From contig DATKVG010000219.1 in the NCBI GenBank assembly GCA_035530195.1, positions 1 through 32,898 on the forward strand: a stretch of 32,898 nucleotides of DNA. The letters run 5' to 3'. Positions 1-5,452 of the stretch are shown here, piece after piece. Under the pieces are notes generated by a model. That model made no database searches. It worked only from the letters and a program-made list of their open reading frames with translations, and had not been told where the DNA came from. Within the stretch, counting starts at the first letter, position 1; each line of letters starts with the position of its first letter. The translations under genes and the position numbers were made by a program. The DNA is from JAPLKX01 sp035530195. Its GTDB lineage: Bacteria > Hydrogenedentota > Hydrogenedentia > Hydrogenedentales > SLHB01.

Positions 1-358
1 TTCGGCGGAAGTACAAGGCTGAGAAAATGCCGCGAACTGTGCCGAATTCCTTGAATTCCTTTGATAGTCGCAAGCAGTGGGCTACTGTTGGAGCCGGGGT
101 CACCAAACCGATATGATCCAGCTTGATCTGCTGGCTACAGCGTTGCTGCATATTTCGGCACGAGTAGGCCAGTGAATACGGCCGAGCGCGAGCAGGTAAT
201 ACGGGCTGCGCGAGCAGTCAGTGCGCGGGAGGGGATGGTCCGCAGGAGATCTTCTTTCGAGGGAATGTATGTGAATCGTTTCCCGCTTCGTTGGAGTGAG
301 GGAAATCACGCGATGCGTGATTCCCCTCTCGGAGCGCAGCGAGGAGCGGCGTTGAATT
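1..358. other. Left flank without a recognisable gene
   Basis: No reading frame in this stretch resembles a known protein, and the open frames are short. The part nearest the istB remnant contains a hairpin with arms ATCACGC and GCGTGAT (305-321) and a weaker CTCG...CGAG pair near 328-344. These belong to a palindromic repeat that replaces the natural end of the istB frame. The leftmost 200 bases show nothing I can interpret, and a terminal inverted repeat of an IS21 element could not be identified. Confidence 0.5.
305..321. repeat. Palindromic repeat at the 3' edge of the istB remnant
   Basis: Seven-base arms ATCACGC and GCGTGAT flank a three-base loop. The hairpin lies in the part of the minus-strand frame that no longer matches IstB, so it marks the downstream breakpoint of the remnant. 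A second palindrome marks the other breakpoint at 923-959. Confidence 0.6.
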
Positions 359-841
359 GTCGGTGTGTTTTTTGAGACGCTTTCTGAGGGAGTCCCCGTT
401 GAGGGCGATCTTGTATGCGTTATGCGTGAGTCTGTCAAGGATGGCGTCGCCCAGGGTTGGGTCTCCGATGACGTGGTGCCACTTTTCCACGGGCGCCTGG
501 CTGGCGATGAGGGTTGAGCGTAGGTCGTGGCAGTCCTCGATGATCTCGAGGACATCACGGCGCTGCTGCTCGGTGAGGGTAGCCAGCCCCCAGTCGTCGA
601 TGACGACTAGGTCGATCCGGGCGTAGGCGGCGAGGATCTTGAGGTAGCGTCCATCGGCTTTGGCGAGGGTGAGGTCGTCAAAGAGACGCGGTGCGCGCAA
701 GTAGAGGGCGCGATAGCCTTCGCGGCATGCCTTGTGAGCCAAGGCGCACCCGAGATAGCTCTTGCCCACGCCCGTGGGACCGGTGATCAGGCAGTTGTGA
801 TGCTCGCGTATCCAGTCGCAACCGCGCCGGCTCCTGACTGG
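359..841 (-). pseudogene. IS21-family helper ATPase IstB, N-terminally truncated remnant
   Basis: The minus-strand frame carries the core of IstB, the AAA+ helper that works with the IstA transposase to choose the target in IS21-type transposition. Visible are a Walker A motif GPTGVGKS (near 781-758), the typical CALAHKACREGY segment, a Walker B LVVIDDWG, and the conserved SQAPVEKWHHVIGDPTLGDAILDRLTHNA region. The first roughly 85-100 residues of a normal IstB (about 240-260 residues) are absent. Upstream the same open frame runs through a palindromic repeat and across the tRNA-Leu gene, which cannot be protein sequence. Downstream it runs into another palindrome. No istA lies in the window. 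I therefore call it a decayed insertion-sequence fragment. The exact N-terminal boundary is uncertain by a few tens of bases. Confidence 0.8.
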
Positions 842-922
842 CTTGCCAGGGCGTAGTTCGGAGCAGAATTCTTTGCACACCTGCGTATTGAAGGCCCGGC
901 TTCGCCTTCGGCTATGCCGTAG

Positions 923-959
923 CAGTCTTCGTTCGTCACTCCGCTCCGAACGAAGACTG
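923..959. repeat. REP-like palindrome abutting tRNA-Leu 3' end
   Basis: Thirteen-base arms CAGTCTTCGTTCG (923-935) and CGAACGAAGACTG (947-959) enclose an 11-base loop. The last arm overlaps the final acceptor-stem base and discriminator base of the tRNA-Leu gene. The 8-mer GAAGACTG occurs again in direct orientation just upstream of the tRNA (1044-1051), so short direct repeats flank the tRNA gene. Confidence 0.7.
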
Positions 960-1040
960 GGCGAGGAGGGATTCGAACCCTCAAGCCCTTTCGGGCGGCG
1001 GATTTTAAGTCCGCCGTGTATGCCGTTCCACCACTCGCCC
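958..1040 (-). tRNA. tRNA-Leu (anticodon TAA)
   Basis: On the minus strand a complete 83-base class II tRNA can be folded. It has a 7-bp acceptor stem GGGCGAG/CTCGCCC, anticodon stem GGCGGA/TCCGCC with loop CTTAAAA (anticodon TAA, leucine), a variable arm with a GAAA-capped stem, and a T arm GAGGG-TTCGAAT-CCCTC. The discriminator is A73, as expected for tRNA-Leu. The CCA tail is not encoded: the bases after A73 are GTC and belong to a palindromic repeat. The tRNA-Cys in the same window does encode CCA. Confidence 0.95.
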
Positions 1041-1080
1041 ACGGAAGACTGTTCTGCGCGAAACACGCTGCGCAACAAAC

Positions 1081-1089
1081 AGTATAACA
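1081..1089 (-). promoter_or_regulatory. Extended -10 promoter candidate for tRNA-Leu
   Basis: The minus strand reads TGTTATACT here: TATACT with an upstream TG one base away, an extended -10 element about 40 bases before the mature tRNA 5' end. No good -35 hexamer stands at the usual spacing. Confidence 0.4.
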
Positions 1090-1115
1090 CGCGGCGCACC
1101 TGGATGACGACGCAC

Positions 1116-1164
1116 CCGGATGTCGCGGACATCCGGCGGAGCCGGAAGGATCCGGCGCCGGATC
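1116..1164. repeat. Two adjacent palindromes
   Basis: CCGGATGTC-GCG-GACATCCGG (1116-1136) is a perfect 9-bp hairpin. It is followed by GATCCGGCGCCGGATC (1149-1164), a perfect 16-base palindrome. They lie between the divergently oriented tRNA-Leu and padR genes. Neither is followed by a T run, so they do not look like intrinsic terminators. Confidence 0.6.
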
Positions 1165-1256
1165 ATCGAGGTCTTGGGCCGCAAACCTTAGTGCTCCCCA
1201 ATCTGATTGATATTACTTCAATCCCATCGGCAGAAAGGCCTGTCGCCGACGCCGAA

Positions 1257-1375
1257 GGCGTTCAATGTGAATAGCTGGAGGTGACAGCAGGGAAACCTCC
1301 GGTGAGGAACGCCCCACGACGGCAACCGTGAAACGGTTAAATGTGGAACAGGTGCGGGCCTCTTACATTCAACCC
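1257..1375. other. Candidate structured RNA or leader upstream of the PadR gene
   Basis: Several short stems are nested. An outer pairing GTTCAATGTGAA (about 1260-1271) with TTACATTCAAC (about 1363-1373) allows about ten base pairs. Inside lie GGAGGT...ACCTCC and AACCG-TGAAA-CGGTT. The region has no plausible coding frame. It ends just before the -35 element of the padR promoter, so it would not be part of that transcript. I could not match it to a known riboswitch or ncRNA family from memory; it may also be a small non-autonomous element. The remaining bases of the 1041-1465 gap hold the palindromes and promoters listed separately. Confidence 0.3.
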
Positions 1376-1377
1376 CC

Positions 1378-1406
1378 TTGACAAATTTAGTGGCCAAGCT
1401 TATATT
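1378..1406 (+). promoter_or_regulatory. Strong sigma70-type promoter of the padR operon
   Basis: TTGACA (1378-1383), a 17-base spacer and TATATT (1401-1406) form a near-consensus promoter, about 60 bases before the padR ATG. Between it and the gene are AT-rich sequence and a short inverted repeat GCAA-ggt-TTGC (1428-1438). That repeat could be an operator, since PadR proteins usually repress their own operon. The operator assignment is inference. Confidence 0.75.
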
Positions 1407-1465
1407 ATGTATAAGAAAATATGCAGTGCAAGGTTTGCTTCGCATACTGAGGGAGGGTCGGGGTC

Positions 1466-1801
1466 ATGAAATTCGAGCGCGAGCTGTTGAAAGGCGTGGC
1501 GCCACTGGCCGTATTGCAGGTGTTGTCGCGCGGGGCGATGTACGGGTATGAATTGAGCCGCGCGCTGGAGGAAAGCAGCGGCAAAATCCTGACGCTGGGC
1601 CACGGCACGCTCTACCCGCTGCTTTACAACCTGGAGGCGAAGGGGTTGGTGCGGGCGGAGTGGCAGGAGGGAGACACGGGCCGCAACCGGCGGTATTACG
1701 CGATCACGGGCAAAGGCGAAAAACAACTGGCGTCGCAACGGCGCGAGTGGGAACGGTTGCAGGAAGCGATGCGGCTGGTGTTCGGCATGTGCCACGCCTG
1801 A
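1466..1801 (+). CDS. PadR-family transcriptional regulator
   Basis: A 111-residue protein with the full PadR winged-helix domain. The N-terminal helix runs into LAVLQVLSRGAMYGYEL. The recognition-helix region ILTLGHGTLYPLLYNLEAKGLV follows, and then a wing with the family's YYAITGKGE motif (about residues 77-85). It ends in a short C-terminal helix, typical of the short PadR subfamily 2, which dimerises through that helix. A GAGGGAGGG ribosome site precedes the ATG. The next gene, a HAAS-domain membrane protein, starts 19 bases after the stop. That is the classic arrangement in which a PadR-type regulator controls a membrane protein with a HAAS/DUF1700-type prefix. The effector ligand cannot be predicted. 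Confidence 0.9.
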   Translation: MKFERELLKGVAPLAVLQVLSRGAMYGYELSRALEESSGKILTLGHGTLYPLLYNLEAKGLVRAEWQEGDTGRNRRYYAITGKGEKQLASQRREWERLQEAMRLVFGMCHA

Positions 1802-1820
1802 GAGGCGGGAGGGCAAGGCT

Positions 1821-3548
1821 ATGAAGAACCAGGAACTGGACAAGCTCCCGGCAAATGCGCTGTCCTACATCGAAACGGTGGCGGCCAAATCTTCCCTGTT
1901 TAAGCGGATGCGGCTGGAGGTGCGCAGGGAGTTGGCCAGTCATTTTGCGGACGCGATCGGCGCGGCCAACGGCAATGCGGAACAAGCCGCCGACCTGCTG
2001 ATCCGCGAATTCGGGGACCCACGGCTGCTGGCCAAACTGATCCGGCGGGGCAAAACCCGCTGCCAGCCGTTGTGGCTGCAGGGTATCCTGTGGGCGTTCG
2101 GCCTGGGCTTGTTGACGGGCGTCCCCATAATGGTCTACGGCATCTACCTCAATTTCGTCGGGACGCCCGTGCGGGATACGGACTACCTGGCGGTGATGAA
2201 CGAGCGGGCGGCGCCTCAAGACGCCAATCCCGATGAAAATGCCTGGCCGCACTATGTCACCGCGATAACGGATCTGGACCATCCCGCGGAAATCAGGGCG
2301 TTGCTGACCACCTGGCGCGCGGGCTGCGGGTGCGGCGGCGACATTAACCTTGCGCCCCCGCCGTTGGAACCCAATGACCTCCCTGTTGTGAAGGCGTGGA
2401 TCGACCGCGCCGGCCCGGTATGGGTGGCGTGTGTCACCGGCGCAGGGAAACCCTGGTGCTGGCGCACGTATGTCCCCCGCGATGGCGACACCCGCCTGTG
2501 GGCGGTCGGCCCAGCCTACGAGATCCCGCGCAACTGGCTGACGCTCACGTACATCCCGTTGCGGTTCGCCTACCACCGCGACACGGGCGACATCGACGCC
2601 GCCGTGGAAGACGCGTTGGTATTGGCCAAAATGGGGGCCCATTTCAGCCGGTTTGGGGCATGGACCGAGGGCGAGCAAACGTATGGGTTCGGTAATCTCA
2701 AATATGCCGGCACGATGTTGCGCAGCCTCGTGCCGCAACTCGCGCGCGACCACCTGACGGACATTCAGGCGCAACTGGAAGCACTGGTCCCGGACGGATT
2801 TCCGGAAGCCGACGGCTCCACGTTCCGGTTGGCCGCGCTGGACCTTGTCCAGCACACGTACTCGTCCGGTGGGGTCTTCGGGGGACATTTCATGCCGCGG
2901 TACTTCCGGACGGTCGACGGTTACTACCCCGGCTTCAACGCCTATCCCGGCGACGGCGTCTTGGATAAGCTCGCGCTGCCTGTCGTGTTTACGCTGGGCG
3001 GGATGCTGGTGCCGGGTCGCGACGCCGCCGAAGACCGCATAGAACGGGCCTACGCCGAATACGCGCCCCTGCTCCGCATGTCGCCCTACGAACGGCACGC
3101 CGAGGGTCCGGGAAACGACCTGGCACGGACTCAGCCTCCAAAGCCAAATCGCTTTATCCGGGCGCTTCAGTTACCGATGAAGGCCATCAGCTACGGTGTC
3201 GGCACGATCGGCCAGCGGAATGGGATTGAACGCTGGTGGATGATTGCAGACGCCGACGCCCGATACGCAACCAAGGCCGGATACGAGGCCACCCTGGCCG
3301 TTATTGCGCTCCAACTGTACAAGCTCGACAAGGGACAGTACCCCGACGCGCTCGACCCGTTGTTGGCCGGCTATTTGCGCAAAATGCCATCGGACCCATG
3401 GGGCGGTGGCCCATTGCGGTATATCAGAAAAGGCAATAAGTTCCTCCTGTACGGCATCAGGAGCGATTTCACCGACAACGGCGGTCAGCACCCGGACCCG
3501 GACAACCCGCAAGCCCAGGCCGACGTGATTTACGCCGATTGGCCCTGA
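1821..3548 (+). CDS. Membrane protein with N-terminal HAAS-like domain and GspG-like C-terminal segment
   Basis: 575 residues. Residues 1-80 resemble the HAAS/DUF1700 helical prefix (an ELASHF-type helix, a central NAEQAADLLIREFGDP segment, then basic residues). A single transmembrane helix spans about 85-111. Residues 112-575 are predicted to be extracytoplasmic. The last 90 residues contain a YPDALDPLLAGYLRKMPSDPWGG segment followed by LRYIRKGNKFLLYGI and a DNGG turn. This is the pattern of the C-terminal part of type II secretion pseudopilin GspG-like proteins and of many planctomycete surface proteins. The middle region (about 120-480) is unrecognised. It is cotranscribed with padR and is probably its regulated target. 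Its function is unknown; a role in envelope stress or surface structure is only a guess. A GGGAGGG site precedes the ATG. Confidence 0.75.
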   Translation: MKNQELDKLPANALSYIETVAAKSSLFKRMRLEVRRELASHFADAIGAANGNAEQAADLLIREFGDPRLLAKLIRRGKTRCQPLWLQGILWAFGLGLLTGVPIMVYGIYLNFVGTPVRDTDYLAVMNERAAPQDANPDENAWPHYVTAITDLDHPAEIRALLTTWRAGCGCGGDINLAPPPLEPNDLPVVKAWIDRAGPVWVACVTGAGKPWCWRTYVPRDGDTRLWAVGPAYEIPRNWLTLTYIPLRFAYHRDTGDIDAAVEDALVLAKMGAHFSRFGAWTEGEQTYGFGNLKYAGTMLRSLVPQLARDHLTDIQAQLEALVPDGFPEADGSTFRLAALDLVQHTYSSGGVFGGHFMPRYFRTVDGYYPGFNAYPGDGVLDKLALPVVFTLGGMLVPGRDAAEDRIERAYAEYAPLLRMSPYERHAEGPGNDLARTQPPKPNRFIRALQLPMKAISYGVGTIGQRNGIERWWMIADADARYATKAGYEATLAVIALQLYKLDKGQYPDALDPLLAGYLRKMPSDPWGGGPLRYIRKGNKFLLYGIRSDFTDNGGQHPDPDNPQAQADVIYADWP

Positions 3549-3589
3549 CGCGGCTGCGGGAATTCCGCGGGATGATTACGATGGGGTAG

Positions 3590-3597
3590 AAAAAAAA
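3590..3597 (-). terminator. T run downstream of tRNA-Cys
   Basis: On the minus strand eight consecutive T residues begin four bases after the encoded CCA of tRNA-Cys. With the tRNA acceptor/T-arm structure upstream, this can serve as a simple terminator. No separate hairpin is present. Confidence 0.4.
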
Positions 3598-3599
3598 GT

Positions 3600-3674
3600 T
3601 GGAGGCGGCATCCGGAATCGAACCGGAAATACAAGGTTTTGCAGACCTTTGCCTTACCATTTGGCTATGCCGCC
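3600..3674 (-). tRNA. tRNA-Cys (anticodon GCA), CCA encoded
   Basis: On the minus strand: acceptor stem GGCGGCA/TGCCGCC, anticodon loop CTGCAAA (anticodon GCA), and T arm CCGGT-TCGAT-CCGG type. The discriminator is U73, a recognition element typical of tRNA-Cys. The encoded CCA follows directly (3600-3602). The gene stands alone between two plus-strand genes. Confidence 0.95.
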
Positions 3675-3686
3675 TTTGATTGGCTA

Positions 3687-3716
3687 ATTTTAGCCGGTTA
3701 GTACGGGGAAAGTCAA
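3687..3716 (-). promoter_or_regulatory. Promoter of tRNA-Cys
   Basis: On the minus strand TTGACT (3716-3711), 18 bases and TAAAAT (3692-3687) lie immediately upstream of the tRNA. Transcription would begin about six bases before the mature 5' end. Confidence 0.65.
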
Positions 3717-3745
3717 CGGCGTTGGGTATGGGGTTTGGGGGAAAA

Positions 3746-3830
3746 GGATGAAGGATGAAGGATGAATTTAGGCGGGTGGAATCTGGTTGTGCAATGACAG
3801 CCGGCGGCGACGTGCAGGCGGGATGCCTGC
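3746..3830. repeat. GGATGAA triplicate and GCAGGC hairpin
   Basis: Three perfect tandem copies of GGATGAA (3746-3766) are followed by the hairpin GCAGGC-gggat-GCCTGC (3814-3830). The hairpin resembles GC-rich palindromes that recur between genes in this window. They occupy the gap before the maturase gene and have no evident coding role. Confidence 0.55.
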
Positions 3831-3876
3831 GCTACGGCTTCGCACTGTCAACCGTTTATGTTGTACGATAGAGTAA

Positions 3877-5025
3877 ATGAGTAATGAGACAGAAGTTACG
3901 GAAAACGGCGGGCAGGCGGCGGGCCGGCAGGCGTTTCATCTGCTGATCAAACCGGTGGGGGCGGACTGCAACCTTCGGTGCGATTATTGTTTTTATCTGC
4001 GGGCGCATGAAGTCTATGCGGATCGCGGGCGGCATGTGATGGCGCCCGAGGTGTTGGAGAGGATGGTGCGTGGGCTGCTCGAGTTGCGGTTCGAGCAGTC
4101 GGTGTTTGCGTGGCAGGGGGGCGAGCCGACGCTGGCGGGCGTGGATTTCTTCCGGCAGGTGGTGTCGTTGCAGCAGAAGCACGGGGCGAGCGGGCAGGCG
4201 GTGAGCAATTCGCTGCAGACGAACGGGCTTCTTCTGGACGAGTCGTGGTGCCGGCTGTTCCGGGACTACAATTTCCTGATCGGGCTGAGCATCGACGGGC
4301 CGGAGCATGTCCATAATGCGGTTCGGAAAAATGCGGCGGGGCGCGGGACGTGGGATAAGGCGATGGGGGCGGCGAAGCTGATGGACTCGATGCGCGTCGA
4401 TTACAACGTGCTGTGCGTGGTGAACAAGCACAACGTGGGGATGGGCGGCGATTTGCTGCGGTGGTTCATCGGCCAAGGATTCAAGTACGTCCAGTTCATC
4501 CCGTGTTTCGACCGGGGGATGCCGCTGAACGTCGAGCCGGATGAGTTGGGCCGGTTTCTGTGCGAGACGTTCGACGTGTGGGCGAAGGAGGCGTGGGGCA
4601 AGGTGTCGGTTCGTGATTTTGAGGCGCTGCTGAGCATGCACGTCGGGCTGCCGGAAGGTATCTGCACACACGGGCGGAAGTGCAACAAGTATATCGTGAT
4701 CGAGCACGACGGGAACGTGTATCCGTGCGACTTTTTCGTCTACGACGAGTGGCGGCTGGGCAACGTCATGGAGGCGCCGCTCGAGAGTTTCATGGCGACG
4801 GAGAAGTATCGGGCGTTCGCGGCGCGGAAGTACAAGGTTGCGGCATGCTCGGGGTGCAAGTGGCGGAAGCTGTGCAACGGCGGGTGCCAGAAAGACCGGA
4901 TGTCGGCGGGCGCGGTCGACCAGCGGACACCATTCTGCGCGGCGTATAAAGCTTTTTTCGAGTACGCAACGCCGCAGTTTGACGCCATTGTGAAGCGGAT
5001 CAGGAAACAGCCGCCGGGACTGTAG
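3877..5025 (+). CDS. Anaerobic sulfatase maturase (radical SAM, SPASM domain)
   Basis: 382 residues. The enzyme oxidises the active-site Cys or Ser of type I sulfatases to formylglycine using radical SAM chemistry. The radical SAM cluster motif is C31-x3-C35-x2-C38 (CNLRCDYC), followed by a GGEPTL SAM-binding motif at 81-86. The C-terminal SPASM/twitch cysteines stand at 263, 269, 284, 324, 327, 333, 337 and 354. This spacing matches that known for clostridial anSME almost residue for residue. The Asp after C284 (PCDFF) is at the place of the proposed catalytic Asp. All three [4Fe-4S] clusters can therefore form. No sulfatase gene lies in the window, so its substrates must be encoded elsewhere. 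Upstream is a weak ribosome site; the ATG at 3877 gives the usual family length. Confidence 0.93.
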   Translation: MSNETEVTENGGQAAGRQAFHLLIKPVGADCNLRCDYCFYLRAHEVYADRGRHVMAPEVLERMVRGLLELRFEQSVFAWQGGEPTLAGVDFFRQVVSLQQKHGASGQAVSNSLQTNGLLLDESWCRLFRDYNFLIGLSIDGPEHVHNAVRKNAAGRGTWDKAMGAAKLMDSMRVDYNVLCVVNKHNVGMGGDLLRWFIGQGFKYVQFIPCFDRGMPLNVEPDELGRFLCETFDVWAKEAWGKVSVRDFEALLSMHVGLPEGICTHGRKCNKYIVIEHDGNVYPCDFFVYDEWRLGNVMEAPLESFMATEKYRAFAARKYKVAACSGCKWRKLCNGGCQKDRMSAGAVDQRTPFCAAYKAFFEYATPQFDAIVKRIRKQPPGL

Positions 5026-5105
5026 GCGATTGCGGATTTCAAATTGGCACAACCCGCGTAAGTTATTTCGGAGCATTACTTTACGCATTTTTAAACCCGC
5101 TGAAT

Positions 5106-5157
5106 GCCCAATTCGCCATATCTTCTCAAAGAGCTATGAGAAGAACGCGAATTGGGC
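5106..5157. repeat. Long composite hairpin with GCCCAATTCGC arms
   Basis: The outer arms are GCCCAATTCGC (5106-5116) and GCGAATTGGGC (5147-5157). After a small internal loop come inner arms TCTTCTCA (5121-5128) and TGAGAAGA (5137-5144) around an 8-base loop. Nineteen base pairs in all. Confidence 0.8.
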
Positions 5158-5180
5158 GATTCCTTAACATAAGGCGTGAT

Positions 5181-5197
5181 AAGAACTTACAGTTCTT
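5181..5197. repeat. Short hairpin AAGAACT-tac-AGTTCTT
   Basis: A perfect 7-bp stem with a three-base loop between the two copies of the larger repeat. Confidence 0.7.
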
Positions 5198-5209
5198 CAA
5201 AGCACCTGA

Positions 5210-5255
5210 TCGCCCAATTCGCCAAACCCCATATAAGGTTGTTGTAATTGGGCGA
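5210..5255. repeat. Second pair of the CGCCCAATT motif in inverted orientation
   Basis: TCGCCCAATT (5210-5219, continuing as CGCC) pairs with AATTGGGCGA (5246-5255). The same motif forms the outer arms of the hairpin at 5106-5157, so four copies alternate in orientation within 150 bases. Confidence 0.75.
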
Positions 5256-5280
5256 CACAAGCTCAAGGACCTCACACACA

Positions 5281-5320
5281 CCACACACCGCCCCCTTTAG
5301 GCGGGGCGGTGGTGGTGTGG
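5281..5320. repeat. GC-rich hairpin ACCGCCCC/GGGGCGGT
   Basis: The stem ACCGCCCC (5287-5294) and GGGGCGGT (5303-5310) is extended by CCACAC/GTGTGG outside a small bulge. It is very stable, but there is no T run on either side. Confidence 0.7.
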
Positions 5321-5398
5321 TTCGGGTTGGTCCTTGCCGGCGTGACACTGCAGTTTGCCACTTGGTTTGCAGCTAACAAAGGAGAAGAGCAACGCCAC

Positions 5399-5427
5399 TT
5401 GCGTTAGAAGAGTTACGAAATCATAAT
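5399..5427 (+). promoter_or_regulatory. Promoter candidate of the STAND gene
   Basis: TTGCGT (5399-5404), a 17-base spacer and CATAAT (5422-5427) would start transcription near 5434. That leaves about 19 bases before the ATG at 5453, and would place the alternative ATG at 5438 almost at the transcript end. This supports the downstream start. Confidence 0.4.
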
Positions 5428-5452
5428 ATTCCTAAAGATGAAGGGGGTCATT

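Larger units (their letters stand above)
5026..5398. other. Hairpin-rich gene-free region before the STAND gene
   Basis: No open frame here resembles a protein. Four hairpins follow each other: 5106-5157, 5181-5197, 5210-5255 and 5281-5320. The third and the outer arm of the first are built from copies of the same motif. None is followed by a T run. The region could be a non-autonomous repeat element, a non-coding RNA, or the scar of an insertion that brought in the downstream gene. Confidence 0.6.

Noticed and set aside
218..1132. The full 304-codon minus-strand frame as an intact IstB
   Set aside because: Its first part is read through tRNA-Leu and a palindromic repeat, and its last part through another palindrome. 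Only the middle resembles IstB.
1257..1375. Known riboswitch, RNase P RNA, tmRNA or IscB-type omega RNA
   Set aside because: Short similarities such as AACGGTTAAA-like segments were considered, but the conserved cores of these families are not present.
1704..3098. Long minus-strand frame opposite the HAAS protein gene
   Set aside because: It has no recognisable domain and is rich in R, P and H, as expected for the antisense of a GC-rich gene. The plus-strand protein has clear domain structure.
3856..5088. 410-codon minus-strand frame opposite the sulfatase maturase
   Set aside because: It is an antisense shadow of a gene whose cysteine motifs are complete.
5106..5320. CRISPR array
   Set aside because: The repeated motif is short, alternates in orientation and has irregular spacing. 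No cas genes are near.
5281..5320. Rho-independent terminator of the maturase gene
   Set aside because: The stem is strong, but neither strand shows a T run after it, and it lies over 250 bases from the stop codon.
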